Below, in pieces: positions 37,801 through 50,047 of a stretch of DNA of 64,000 nucleotides. This DNA comes from Climacium dendroides. Lineage: Eukaryota > Streptophyta > Bryopsida > Hypnales > Climaciaceae. The position numbers and the translations under genes were made by a program. The stretch covers positions 11,655,489-11,719,488 of the forward strand of contig OX467090.1 of assembly GCA_950106755.1 (NCBI GenBank), given 5' to 3'. Position 1 is the first letter of the stretch. Each line of letters begins with the position of its first letter. The notes under the pieces are model-generated. The model was given only the letters and a program-made list of their open reading frames with translations. It had not been told where the DNA came from and made no database searches.

Positions 37801-39651
37801 CTTAAATATCTAGAATAATTCATATGCAAAATTGATTTAGCATTTTAATGTTCATTGCCATTTACAAACTTTCAAAGTGTACTTACTTACTTACTTGCTT
37901 ATTTTCAAACTATATTTCAAAAATAGAAAAATTTAATGGAAGACTTTCAAGTAAGTGGAGACAATGCAACTTTTGCCTACCGTCCTGACTATAATGACCG
38001 TTTTAGAGAGTGGAATCAAATCCCACCAAAGATGTGTTATCCCATGGCAAACATTGAATTTTCTAAAGATAAATTTTGTGATACTACAATGTATACTACA
38101 ACTTTTGCTAATTTATCCAAAGTCCGAGAGCTCGAGACAAAATTTGTACCAAAGCATCACTTTCAAACATATGATATTGCAACTAGTAATCCAAAATTAA
38201 GGCAACTAATCAATGATGATTCCTATCACAAATGGCTTAAAAATGAAGCAGGTGGTCTTTCTAAGGCCCATTGGGTTTCAAGAAATCAAAGGCGACAAAC
38301 AAGTGGAGGACTTGTAGTAAAATTGATGCCTAAAAATTTCCAAAACACTTATAGACGTGAATGTAGATGACAAACCATTTGTTAAAGATTAGAATATAGT
38401 AGAATTTTGAAACATTTTAAATATTCACTCTTCTAGTAGAATAGTATTGAATCTATGATATAACAATTATATATTTCTAGACTTTTATCTACCTTTGGTT
38501 AGGAGATAGACCTAAGACTTGCAAATTGAGAAGTAAGGTTCCAATGTTCAAACATGTACAATGCAAATGCCATCTTTGTGTAATCTTGAATTCAAATGGG
38601 TGCAAATTAAAAAGTCAATGCCAAATACACAAGACAACATTTTGCTTTGGTTGTAATGATTGACTTGTTAAAATTCTATACAAAGGTATGATTTGTTGGG
38701 CTTATTATTTTGACATTGATTTGGTTTGGATTAATACTTGGGTTCAATAGGTTTTAAAATAAAAATGGTTGCATATTGTTCTAATTCATAATAGAAGTTG
38801 AGTAGACAGAGACTTTAAAATTATTTGGTATTATTAAAAAAATGATAGATAATTTCTAAAAGGAGAAAGATGATCGAATGATTAAATCATGTTTTAGAGA
38901 ATAATGGAAATTATAACATTATCTAACAACTAATTAAATTCATTACCAGAAGTAAATGGTAGAGTTAATCATACTCTATTGCTATCAAACTCTTAACCTT
39001 TTTCTTTTTCAAGTAGAGGCTATAAATATTACTATAACACTTGTTGCTCATCTATGCCCCCCATTTGTAGACATTAAAAATGTTATGAAATTGTTAGAAT
39101 TAAAAAAATATCTTTGTCAACAGGTTCTTTTTCAGAGAGGATGCAATTAATGACATCTCTTAATACATACTTCAATTAAAATTCTTATCATGACCACCAA
39201 ATATTTTTATAAGATCATCAATATTTGAAAAATGAGATTGTAAATTATTGATTTAAATGACTTATTCAAATATTTTATTTTGACTTTCATCTTAAGCTTA
39301 AGCTTTTGGAATTGTGATGGGCAAAACTTCGAGTAGTTTCGACTACAATAGACACCTTTAAAATGCCACTATACTCTCAGATCAGAGTCAACACTTGAGT
39401 GTCAAAGTATCTAGATTACTAATGTTCCTTGTGCCATTGCCTCAACCAAAATAAGAGACAAAAGTAATTTTCAATTTTTTAATTCATTAAAACTTCAAAA
39501 CTTCAATAATTTAGCACTGTACATCCAAATGTCATCAAACAAAGTACATGCATCCCTCCTTACAGAGAGCTCCAACTATATCATGAATACAATCCAAACA
39601 TCTATGGTTCCAAAGATCCTACCATCATCATACTACTAAAATCTCAACTTC
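34840..39651 (+). mobile_element. Repeat family copy 2, left part
   Basis: It aligns with copy 3 from CCTACTTTTTTGAAAATG (44,28x kb) and with inverted copy 1 from about 35.23 kb. It holds the 144-codon ORF at 37,936. Near 39,405 about 0.9 kb present in copies 1 and 3 is missing: the sequence jumps from GAGTGTCAAAGT to ACTAATGTTCCTTGTGCC. The copy is then split at about 39.65 kb by a 3.2-kb insertion and resumes at about 42.885 kb. Confidence 0.7.
37936..38370 (+). CDS. Conserved 144-codon ORF of the repeat family, copy 2
   Basis: This unknown protein is the same as the ORFs at 25.3 and 47.5 kb. It is intact, with ATG in the context TTTAATGGAAGAC, ending in TGA. Changes specific to this copy include RELETKF (others RELGTKF), DIATSNP and a C-terminal RRECR. 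The strongly conserved core is FREWNQIPPKMCYP, the DKFCDTTMYTTTF block and HWVSRNQRRQTSGG. There is no recognisable catalytic or metal-binding motif. Survival of the frame in three copies, while flanking DNA carries indels, is the main evidence that it is or was a gene. Confidence 0.6.
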   Translation: MEDFQVSGDNATFAYRPDYNDRFREWNQIPPKMCYPMANIEFSKDKFCDTTMYTTTFANLSKVRELETKFVPKHHFQTYDIATSNPKLRQLINDDSYHKWLKNEAGGLSKAHWVSRNQRRQTSGGLVVKLMPKNFQNTYRRECR

Positions 39652-40483
39652 TTTCGTAATATCACAAATGCTACCATTAATACTAGGGGCTCATGCTTGC
39701 TATGCTATGCATTTATTGTATCACATATTAGTAAAATTTTGATATATTTGAATAGAATGCATGATAATGATTTCAATAAGTCTTTAAAATAAATTTTTTA
39801 AATATTTTGTAAAAATATTTGCAATCATGCATACATTGAAATTGTATTTTCACACAATGTGATATTACAGAAATAGAGTGGTAATTCACAATCACCTTTG
39901 TAATATCACTTTTTACAAAGGGTGATATTATAGAAATAATATAGTTGTTGCAATTAAGGGGATATTAAAGAGGATCCATAGGATGATATTATAGAGGTAG
40001 CAAATCCATTGCTTTTCTTTACACTTCTATGATTTTGTGCTTTTGTGAGCTTTGAATTTTTATGATTTCAATTTTCTATTGCTACTACCAAATGATTTTG
40101 ACAAATTTATTCAATTGAAGCGATTTTAGATTCCACAACAATTAAATTGTTCACAAAGTTTTTTGAGATTTAAAATTTTTTTCTTTTCAATTCTTCAATT
40201 TGGGTTGCCATTTTTTTGTAACAATGGAGTCAAATTTCTAATGCATTATAATGTATGTGTGTCTTTTATAGTATTTACCATTGCATATGTTTCATTCTTC
40301 ATTCAATAAATTTCTATTGTACGTTTCAATATGTGCTTACTTATAAAAAAAAATTATACAAAGATTTTAGTCCTTTTTATTTGAAGATTTATTGAAATTT
40401 TTGTTCTACATTCTATCTAATACATATGAATTCTTATAAAATTCTAATGATGAATGCGTAGCATAGCAAGCACCAACCACTAG
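39652..40483 (+). mobile_element. Helitron-like nonautonomous element in copy 2
   Basis: The segment starts TC after CTACTAAAA and ends CACCAACCACTAG before T, matching the 5'-TC / CTRR-3' rule of Helitrons. A subterminal GCATAGCAAGCA-type sequence near the 3' end is present in inverted form near the start (TGCTTGCTATGCTATGC). A related element with the same 5' flank and a GCGCCAACCGCTAG end lies at 62,965-63,580. No Rep/helicase ORF is present. Family placement is tentative. Confidence 0.4.
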
Positions 40484-42078
40484 TACACAACTAAACAAAT
40501 AATATTAATGTTAAATATCCTAGAATGTATTATTTAGGGGTTACCAAGTCAAGAAGTCCCACTTCACTTCACTATAAGAAAATTCCTTGGCTCTTTTAAA
40601 ATGAAAATCTTACAAATCCTAACCCACTTTACTTAGTGTAGTTACATGACTATTCCATAAAAAATGGATGTAAATAACTTTATCACCCCAATGAAGATCA
40701 CAACAAAGATAGCCCTCTATCTAAGAATTGATCATGGCTTTCAACACTTTCAGTTATTTTCATTATTAGAGCAAAGTGCTTCACTACTAGGAATTTCCCC
40801 AATTTAAAATTTCAATGAACAAATGTTTTTGGTTTACCTATGTATCATGTAAATATAAGTTACAAATTGTTCATGTTGGAAGCAACAGTCACAAGCAGCC
40901 CCAAACTACCCCTAATGACATGAGTAAGATTTATCCTGATAACTTGTAATTGCTTTCATTTCTGAGGGTACGGAGATGGCTAGTGTCCACCTTGTAAAGC
41001 AAGACGCAAGAAATTATTCACTCCTGCAGTTCCACTCTGAGAAACTAATCACGGAGTATATTGAGCAAGTAAGGTAGAACTACCCATTAGCATACAGATT
41101 TGCTATCTAGGTACTTTGGAGAAGCTATTTATAAGCTCTCATATTTTCCAGAGATTGAATTGTTTGAGAGAAGTCAATTGCAAAAAAAATGAAGACATTC
41201 TGACAGGAATTGAATTTTTTGTGATTTTTCAAAGCTGAAACGTAAAACTGTGAGTAGACCCTTGGTAAAGCATGACCAGACCATTGTTGAAGTGCGGGCT
41301 GATGTGTCTGCTCCCCAGTGCATTGCCATCATGATCATGGATAAGTAAGATTATGGTAATAAGATGGGCCAGGGCCAGTGACGAAAATGGGAGGAACCTA
41401 TAGGTGGGGGATTTGGGTAAATGGTAGTAAGGTGGGTGGCTCTAATCTGGACCCGCTTCTAAAATCAATTTGGTACATTTTACTTCTAAAATGTATGAAC
41501 TGCGTACATTTCAGAAGGGGGTCGGTTTTAAAAACCACTGCTTTTCAGCTTCAAAAATTTGTAACTAATTCCACAAAGGTCCAAAAAATATGAAACGACT
41601 TGGATTAGATGCCAATTCCATTTTTCTTTCTACCAAAATTCACTGAAAATTGTTTCAAGCTGTTTAGCTGTCCCCAAAATGCAATCAGCTCTTAAAGGGT
41701 CGGTTTAAGAGCCACCTACCTTAATGGGTAGTTCTACCTTATGTTCCTTGGGAACTTTGATGATATGTGTTGTAGGCTAGTAAAGGACAGTTAGGAGGCA
41801 TCAGTTGGTATTACTGTATTCTGAAAACTCCAAAACCAGCAACGCCAGCCAGACTTGTACAGTAATAGTCTTAGTAGTGATGAACCGAGTAGTATTGATT
41901 CAAAAACGCAGATTTCATTCATCAATATTTCAGCAGAAAAGATGTGGACATCAAAATGCGGAGCTCACCAAAACATCATTTCATATCAAAATTCTTCTGG
42001 TGAATGTTTTGACTCTAGCAAAAAAAACCAATCGGCTAAGGAAGACAGAGAACGGAAACATTCAAGCTCTACTGCCGT
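40484..42078. other. Inserted DNA of unknown class, including the 3' flank of an RPS15 fragment
   Basis: This stretch lies within the 3.2-kb insertion that splits repeat copy 2. It is less AT-rich than the repeat. A plus-strand ORF at 41855-42175 overlaps the RPS15 fragment antisense and is not supported. Confidence 0.35.
41431..41720. mobile_element. Short TIR element, possibly Harbinger/Tourist-like
   Basis: Ends GGTGGGTGGCTC and GAGCCACCTACC form imperfect inverted repeats (11 of 12), and the similarity extends inward to GGACCC / GGGTC. Flanks are TAA on the left and TTA on the right, as a 3-bp TWA-like target would give. A wider inverted repeat (AAGGTAGAACTACCCATTA at 41071-41089 and its complement at about 41,721-41,740) surrounds it, so the true boundary is uncertain. 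Confidence 0.4.
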
Positions 42079-42750
42079 TTACTTCAGAGGGATAAAGCGA
42101 GACGAGTGGGTAGCTCCAATACCAGGTCGTCCGTGCTTCACAGGCTTGTACGAGATGGAAACTTCCGCCAAGTAGTGCCCAATCATCTCAGGCTGCGAAC
42201 GAAGAGATACAGTTAGGCAGATTGGAGATTTAGATGAAAAAAAACACTAATAACGTGTACAGTCGAAATGAACATGAATTCTCAAAAAACATGCAAACGG
42301 GTTGAAGTACGTTATATATGACAAGGGATGAGGACCTAAACCAGTGCAGGAAATGGCCCCTGTAGCATTGGATACCAGAAAATCCCTCACAATTACCATG
42401 CAGGCAAGTTCTGAATTGGATTCATTCATACCTTCATTTCAACCTGGTTAAAAGGTCTTGCTGTTGTACACACCGAATACACTACCGATCATTTCGGGGA
42501 CAACAATCATGTTGCGAAGGTGTGTCCTCATGGGCTCAGGTTTCTGTCCTGCCGGAGCTTTCACGTTTTCTGCACAAAGGAATGCAGAACAGAGGGTCAA
42601 AAACTGCAATAAAGAATGGAATACATACTGTGACAAAACCTCTACAATCTCTTCGAACGAAGGCAGTGGCGCAGCTTCTTGATCAATGCCATGGGCTTGC
42701 GCTTCAAACCGCACTGAAACCTGCGAAAATCAGTGTAGAAAGGAATCCCT
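42079..42750 (-). pseudogene. Captured fragment of cytosolic ribosomal protein S15 (uS19)
   Basis: Three pieces of RPS15 lie in order on the minus strand: [19 protein letters not shown] (about 42,735-42,680), then [19 protein letters not shown] and [17 protein letters not shown] (about 42,565-42,432), and [20 protein letters not shown] through SSRFIPLK to TAA (42192-42079). Introns are retained, so capture was at the DNA level and not by an mRNA. There are two single-base insertions: an extra A where KREAP is expected (gives KNVKAP) and an extra T just after KTF (CCTTTTAACC), putting NQVEMK out of frame. The 5' third of the gene is absent, and repeat copy 2 resumes at 42.885 kb. It is a broken passenger. 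Confidence 0.85.
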
Positions 42751-42884
42751 ACGCACCTTCAGAATTATAGGTGGTAGCTCTATTCTGGCATCCAGATGAG
42801 CACCATGTCGAGAATGAAGACACTCTCAGTTTAACACTTTAGGGTTTTAGGGTTTCAGGGCATTCCAACTTCAGATATCCATGA

Positions 42885-43920
42885 CTAGTAAGAAACAAAC
42901 AAACAGAACAAAAATTTTCATGTAATAAAATGGGTCTTTTACTTTACTAAAAAGGTCTTTTACTTTCACAAAGATGAATCTTCTAATCAGTTCCAAATTT
43001 TTTTACTTTTACGTTTCAACGGTAGAAGGTTTAAATAGGCTTCATGGTTTTGTCATTTTCAATTTTGTAAAGTTCATATCTTTTTCATAGTAAGTTTGAA
43101 AAAAAAAATTTCACATATTTAAATTTTTTGGTCATTTTCACTTACTTAGATTTCATAAACTTTTAGTAGTCAATTCCCTATTGAAAATAATAAACTTCAT
43201 ACTATCTTTTGGATCGTATATTGCCATGACAATAAAAGTAAGGTTATTTGGCTTAATAAAAACTGAAGATCGACGAGCAAATTTGGAGCCAAACCAAACG
43301 GATTGTTCTATTTGTTTCGAAACCATATCAAGTCGACAATACACATCGAAATGTGGACATAATTATTGTGATCAATGTATTTTGATGTGGTTCATAAGCC
43401 GATTTAAATTGGACCGATCATTATGGACATGCCCATTATGTCGAAGTGATATTAGTGAAGACATTTATACGTTTATTTTTGAAATCGATGTGGAAAAACT
43501 AAAGAGAGCTAGAAAGTTTATAAAGCGGTTATTTGGCATCGGGTCCTCGGTTATGATACAAATAGGATAGCGGTAAGATTTGTTCAACATATTTGTACCC
43601 AAAATTTATTTTGGACCTCCATAATATTTCCAATCTTAGGCTCATCAAAAACATTCTTGGAGCAACACAATAGGTATTCACTTGTATTATGGCTTTTGAT
43701 GTTTGTATTTTTACAAATATTGAAATTGAAGTACTTTTTGCAATAGATACAATTTTTGAATTGCGCATAAGAACTATGTAAAACTTATTTAGTAAGAGAT
43801 ATTTATTATCTTGCAAATAAGTTTTAGTTGTTGATGTAAGACTGATCTAATGCTCTACTTCTGGAAATTCAGCATCAATTTTCAATCTATTCTCATCCTC
43901 ATTGGGGTGCCTTGTGTTGT
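42885..43920 (+). mobile_element. Repeat family copy 2, right part
   Basis: It resumes copy 2 after the 3.2-kb insertion, with GTAAGAAACAAACAAACAG and ATAAAATGGGTCTTTTACTTTA matching inverted copy 1 at 23.19-23.1 kb. It carries the intact RING ORF and ends with GGGGTGCCTTGTGTTGT, the same edge as copy 1 at 22.18 kb. Confidence 0.7.
43181..43570 (+). CDS. Small C3HC4 RING-finger protein of the repeat family, intact copy
   Basis: Predicted 129 residues, or 114 from the second Met (43226), which is preferred because copy 1 shares MTIK. The zinc ligands are C42-x2-C45-x12-C58-x-H60-x2-C63-x2-C66-x17-C84-x2-C87, a complete cross-brace RING of the C3HC4 type. RING proteins of this kind usually act as E3 ubiquitin ligases, recruiting an E2 through the first loop and the W/P near the last pair (here WTCPLC). 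The RING lies in the middle. The roughly 40-residue tail (EDIYTF through MIQIG) is alike in length but poorly conserved against copy 1, although the frame and end are kept. No membrane segment is seen. It is a single exon, about 5 kb downstream of the 144-codon ORF on the same strand. Substrate and role are unknown. Confidence 0.75.
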   Translation: MKIINFILSFGSYIAMTIKVRLFGLIKTEDRRANLEPNQTDCSICFETISSRQYTSKCGHNYCDQCILMWFISRFKLDRSLWTCPLCRSDISEDIYTFIFEIDVEKLKRARKFIKRLFGIGSSVMIQIG

Positions 43921-44277
43921 AAAAGTAAAGTAATTTTCAAATGTATGTGTAGATTGCTCAGGTATGTGTATGTGTAGAGCGCTCAGGTATGTGTGTGTAG
44001 AGCTTTTCTTTTCTCTTTTTTCTACTGAATTTGCAGTATTTTCAGGTTTTCATTTGCTAAGAATACTATAGAATTGAGTTGCGCTTCCACATTAGGTTTG
44101 TGAACGTCAATTGGATACCGTAAGCGCAGGTATGCGTAGATTGCTTGCTTTGGGTTTTCTTCTGTTGAATTTACACTGTTGTCAGGGTTTTCATTTGCCA
44201 TCCCTAGTTTACAGGGAAAGGTGTGGAATTGAGCGCATAATTTTGCAATTGACGTGCATTCTCTCCCATTAAGTTGT
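43921..44277. repeat. Junction between copies 2 and 3 with short GTATGTGTAGA repeats
   Basis: Units of GCTCAGGTATGTGT(GT)GTAGA type occur two to three times near 43.95-44.0 kb, and a GGTATGCGTAGATTGCTTGC variant lies at 44.13 kb. The block TGAATTT(G/A)CA and CAGG(T/G)TTTTCATTTGC also appears twice about 140 bp apart. Noncoding; origin unknown. Confidence 0.45.
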
Positions 44278-47200
44278 AAGGCCTACTTTTTTGAAAATGA
44301 TTTGATTTATGAACCTAGAGGTGCATTCTTTATTTCTAAAGTAATCTTGAAAGTCATTCATAGGTCACTTTTGGGCCTCAACATCCTTCTAGCATTAATA
44401 TGGCCTTTGTATCAATTCATATTCTAGTTTGCGATTGAATTTTGATACATCTTGACATTTAGTACCATTTGAGGAATAAAATAAATTGACATTTGTTTCT
44501 AATTTGGAGTTGTAATGGTCAAACCAAAACATTAGTTTAGACCAATGACTTCAAAGTTCATTTGAGTACATTATCAATAATTAACTTAAAGTCACCCAAA
44601 AATCAAAATAACAATATTTTGAAATGAATGCAATGCACCCATAGATTCACAAAATGATATATCAATTAGATTATAAAAAATTTAACTAGATTAATTCAAA
44701 CTAGACATAACGTGGGTCACATAGGAAAAAAACTCACAATAGTATCACTTATGAACTAAAAGAGTATAATGATTGATCAAGAAGGTATTGAATTTGTGAA
44801 AGCGATTTGAAGTCTTTCAATCTACTCTTCACTTGTCAAATCCAAAAGAAAAGGTTGCAAAAACATATGAGGCTAAAGGACTTAAAATGGATGACCACAA
44901 TTCATTTGTATCTCCTCAAAATTTACTCAATGTTTTTTTTAAATTAACTTCCAATGTGATTTCCTCATTTCTACAAGCCTTACATACTAAAAAAAATCAA
45001 GAATATCAATGAATATGCTTGCACAAAATCTTCAATAGACAAAACATGAATTTTTTTGTTCAAAATTAGATTTTGGTGTTTGAAATAGACTTTGAAAAGT
45101 ATTCGGTTTTAAAAAAAAAAATCCAAAGAAATAATACTTTGGTAAGGTTTTATATAACTTCAAAGCTTAGTCAACACCAAAATATGATGCATGCCTTGGA
45201 CATTTAAGGTTTAATGAAATTACTAAAGTATTCAAGAACTAATGTAGCTATTCAAGAACTTGATGGAAGTCAAAGATCACATTTACCAACTTTTCTTCTA
45301 ATGGAAATATTCCAAAAGTTCATCCCTCATGATCCATTTTTCTTGCTATGTTAGCAACACTTTTCGTTTTATTTTGTATAGTTTATACTAAATGGATACT
45401 TTAATAGTATTTGAATACACCTCTCTCTTGGTTTGGAAGACTACAACTAAACGCAAACAATTGAGAGGGAACTTTTAAAGAAACTCTTGTTCTTTAAAAA
45501 AAACTCATTATTTGAGGGAAAGTATGCATTTAATTACTACAAGCATGCAGAGAACATACATTAGAAGAGGGAATGAAATTATTTTTGACTCTATTTTGGA
45601 GTCAGAGGGAGCTTGATACTTACTTTCCAACTTTGTTTTTTAAAAGATTAATCTGCAAAGGACATTGCATATTCCTATTTATTCAAACTTCATTAATTTC
45701 CTAAATTAAAACATACATAACAAAATTTTAATTATTTATCATGCAGTGATATATATTTAGTATCTTATATTATTTTTTGTAATTAAAACTATTTAAACTA
45801 AATTTATATAATATTAAGAATATTTTTTTTATAAAAATCATAATAATTTATAAAATATCTAGAAAACATGTAAGTTTTAGCAAAATTGAAGATGATAGTG
45901 ATAAATATTATATTGTAATTGGTGTACTCTTAGAGCTCACTCTAAGAGAATATCAATACAAAAGTTAAAAAGTGGTGTAATTTTAATTAGTCAAGATACT
46001 AATTTATAGTGTCACAAAAATTATAATTAATTAATTTTTAATAAACATTATTAAAAAATACATTACTGGAACTACATTTTTTTTATTTAAACTTAAAGAC
46101 ATTTAAAATCAAGAACTATGTGAAATTCAAGTTAATTTGATTCTAAAACTACGTCCCTTAGACAAGTTTGTGGTTAAGGATTAACCTTGAAAGGACATTC
46201 AAGGCTAAATGTGTCTTGATGAATGACTTTTAAAAAACTACTAAAACAAAATAATATCCCTATTCATCTCAAATTTGATGATATTTGGTTTGACCCCTTT
46301 ATGTTAAGGTTGTGTCCTTCTAAGATTAACTTCCATGTCAATAAGTTTTTTGTAAGTTGTGGTTTTAAGTGAAAATGTGTTTTGGTTTTGAGCTTTTTCA
46401 TCTTGAAACAACCTCAAATGTTGAAAACAAAATGTGATGAATCATTTTAAATGTATTTGAAAACTCAAAGATACATTCTTGTTTTGAGTAGATGTTTATT
46501 AATACAATAGTAATGAAATTTGGTGTTAACCATACTTATTGGTATAAAAATATTACAAACTTTTATTTTTAAGTTGATGATTGTTTTAACAACTATGTTT
46601 ATAGAGATCTCCTTCTTTTAATAGTATTGGTATCTTTATCCTTGTTGAAAATCCTCATCAAGAGTAATTAAGACTTATAACATTTTCAAATCAATTAGTG
46701 TAACAATATTAAATTTTATTATGAGTATAGTGATAATTTGAATGCATTTTCAAGAATTTTTCGTCTAAATCTCAATCAACTAGCAAATTTGGCCGACACT
46801 AAAGCAATATTGAATAGAAGGCAAAAATAATGTTTTCTAAAAGGGTAGATATGAGAAGGTAGCATTGCAATAAGTAAAGACCATTGCATAATTGAAGTGG
46901 TGTGTTACCCAATCACTTCCTCTAAGCATCTATTGAAGTAGATGAGTGAAAACGAAGAATTGATTGGTGGTAGTTCTACTAATTAAGATATATGTTCTCA
47001 CCAATTGATTGAAGGTATTTTATTTTTGTCACAATGAGTTTCATTATTCTCAATAAGTCCATTTCTTCTTATTTTGTACAAACGCATTGATTATTTGTAC
47101 ATCCTTTTAGTGATTAATATTAATAAAGTAACTAAAATCATGATTATGATACTTCATTTTATATTCAAAATTGTTTCAATAGTATTCTATCCAAATAACC

Positions 47201-47487
47201 ATTATAATGTTATGTCTTTCATAATGTACTAACAAAAAAACAAAAATGACTTAGAAAGTGCAACATTTGATGATTAAATTGTATACAAGTTGATTTTAAA
47301 TAATTAAGTGTATCTTTTAATATTTGTGTATTTTAATATTTTTAAAATTTCTAAAATAATTGATTTGCAAAATTGATTTAGCATTTTAATGTTCATAATT
47401 CATATATTGCCATTTACAAACTTTCAAAGTGTACTTACTTACTTACTTGCTTATTTTCAAACTATATTTCAAAAATAGAAAAATTTA

Positions 47488-47922
47488 ATGGAAGACTTTC
47501 AAGTAAGTGGAGACAATGCAACTTTTGCCTATCGCTCTGACTATAATGACCGTTTTAGAGAGTGGAATCAAATTCCACCAAAGATGTGTTATCCCATGAC
47601 AAACATTGAATTTTCTAAAGATAAATTTTGTGATACTACAATGTATACTACAACTTTTGCTAATTTATCCAAAGTCCGAGAGCTAGGGACAAAATTTGTA
47701 CCAAACCATCACTTTCAAACATATGATATTGCAGCTACTAATCCAAAATTAAGACAACTAATCAATGATGATTCCTATCACAAATGGCTTAAAAATGAAG
47801 CAGGTGGTCTTTCTAAAGCCCATTGGGTTTCAAGAAATCAAAGGCGACAAACAAGTGGAGGACTTGTAGTAAAATCGATGCCTAAAAATTTCCAAAACAC
47901 TTATAGACATGAACGTAGATGA
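47488..47922 (+). CDS. Conserved 144-codon ORF of the repeat family, copy 3
   Basis: Third intact copy of the unknown protein. Private changes are YRSDYND (others YHP or YRP), PMTNIEF, VPNHHF and a C-terminal YRHERR. The frame has no stop or indel although nearby noncoding DNA in this copy has a 250-bp deletion and an LTR insertion. It shares the upstream context (ACTTACTTACTTGCTTATTT about 50 bases before the ATG) with the other copies, and that block may be part of the promoter or an intron end. Confidence 0.6.
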   Translation: MEDFQVSGDNATFAYRSDYNDRFREWNQIPPKMCYPMTNIEFSKDKFCDTTMYTTTFANLSKVRELGTKFVPNHHFQTYDIAATNPKLRQLINDDSYHKWLKNEAGGLSKAHWVSRNQRRQTSGGLVVKSMPKNFQNTYRHERR

Positions 47923-49206
47923 GAAACCATTTGTTAAAGATTAGAATATAGTAGAATTTTGAAACATTTTAAATATTCACTCTTCTAGTAGAATAGTATT
48001 GAATCTATGATATAACAATTATATATTTCTGGATTTTTATCTACCTTTGGTTAGGAGATAGACCTAAAACTTGCAAGTTGAGAATTAAGGTTCCAATGTT
48101 CAAACATGTACAATGCAAATGCCATCTTTGTGTAATCTTGAATTCAAATGGGTGCAAATTAGAAAGTCAATGCCAAATACACAAGACAACATTTTGCTTT
48201 GGTCGTAATGATTGACTTGTTAGAATTCTATGCAAAGGTATGATTTGTTGGGTTTATTATGTTGTCATTGATTTGGTTTGGATTGACACTTGGATTCAAT
48301 AGGTTTGAAAATAAAAATGGTTGCAAATTGTTCCAATTTATAATAGAAGTTGAGTTGAAATGAGACTTTTAAGAATTTTATGAAAATGCATACATGAAAA
48401 ATGTTATGAAATTGTTAAAATTAAAAAATATCTTTGTCAGTAGTTTCTTTTTCGGAGATGATGCAATTAATGACATCTCTTTATAAATACTTCAATTAGA
48501 ATTCTTGTCATGACCACCAAATATTTTTATAGAATAATCAATATTTGAAAAATATAATTGTAAATTATTGATTTAAATGGATTATTTAAACATTTTATTT
48601 TGACTGTCATCTAAAGTTCAAGCTTTTGGAATTGTGATGGACAAAACTTCAAGTAGTTTCAACTACAATAGGAGCCTTAAGAATGCCACTATCCTCTAAG
48701 ATCACAATCAACACTTGAGTGTCAAAGTAATTGTATTTTATTATTAAGTGAAATGGCTGCATAGTATTAAGTAAATGAAAAAGTGACAAGTGAAATCATG
48801 ATAAAATCAAGTTATTTTGTATAATATGTATAATTATTTTTCATGATTTTTTGCATTACTACTCTAACTTCCTTCATCTAAAATTTTCACATTTAATATA
48901 TTAGTTTAAAAGGTCAAAATTCCTACAAGGGCTTGGAATAAGTTACCGCAATAATCCGGACTTTAATGAAATTGAGCTAGGAATCCAGGTGCAAAGTTTC
49001 AAATCAATGGATCAAACTATACTAATGCTACAAACCCTCTTTGGGAGGACAAAATTTCAAGCCATGCTTCAATTTTTTCCCTTGGAGAAAAAGCAGGAAC
49101 AAACCCAATAATTATTGTGGATGATGAAACTTAAAATTTTGAATCCTCACTCTTTCAAATATGAATTAATTATTTGGATGGCATGTTTTGAATTTGCTTC
49201 TTCATA

Positions 49207-49699
49207 TGTCATGAGAGACGCGTGGGCTTGGATTCCGCATCGAGTGGTGTTTGCGGAGTCGTGGAGGTGTCAAAGGAGGTTTGGAGCGTCCAAGATGCCA
49301 ACGGGATTCCGGCATCTCATTTGGGGACCTTAAATCCCTTGACCTCCACGTGGAAGTTTTGGAGACTTATCTATCTCAAGTTGAGTCTCCCACATGATGG
49401 AGTGAGAGGTTTTGCCTCGTGGACTTCATCTACACATGCTATTATTCTTTAAGAATGGCATTAGCTTGACTTTGTAATTCTTTTGTGAGGTTTTTCCAGT
49501 TTCTTTAGAAGCGTTTCCTCACGTTTATTAGTAAAGGAGTGGTTGTGAAATCACTTTCTACACTTGGTGTACTGAATACTATGGGTTTTTTATTTCTTTA
49601 CTATACTATGGATGTTGCCAGTATTATTGCTGATGGTGATAGGATGTTTTTCACATTGCTATCATTATTTACAAGCTTTTACCGTGATTGTGACTTACA
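49207..49699. mobile_element. Probable solo LTR (about 493 bp)
   Basis: This segment is absent from the equivalent place in copy 1 (about 23.75 kb). It starts TGTCATGAGAG and ends TGACTTACA, giving the TG...CA ends of an LTR, and is flanked by TCATA and TCACA, a 5-bp duplication with one mismatch. Its composition is less AT-rich than the host repeat. No retrotransposon coding region is adjacent, so recombination to a solo LTR is inferred. ORFs of 72-76 codons inside are not considered genes. Confidence 0.5.
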
Positions 49700-50047
49700 T
49701 CACAAGTCAAGAGGCATTTTCCCTATGCCTCAACTTTGCACATATGTCATAAACTAAAAGTGTTCATTGAATGATTTTGAAAAAAATAGTGAAAACAAAT
49801 AATGCTTTAATTCATTCAACTCAAAAAACTTATTGTTTTTTGTTTTTGTTTGACTAAACACCTTGATGATAGGGTCATATCTTTTTGAGATTTAAGTGAA
49901 TTGTCTAGGATTTGAAATAAAGGGATGACTGATTTGCCAAAGCCATCAACGATTGTTTAGATGACTATGATTTCATGCAAATGTGACCTGGGATGTGCCA
50001 TTGCAATCAATTTAAAAAACAAATCCTTCAATGAGATTGCACAATAT

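Noticed and set aside
41855..42175. Plus-strand 106-codon ORF
   Set aside because: It overlaps antisense the RPS15 terminal exon (42192-42079) and its 3' flank and has no independent support.
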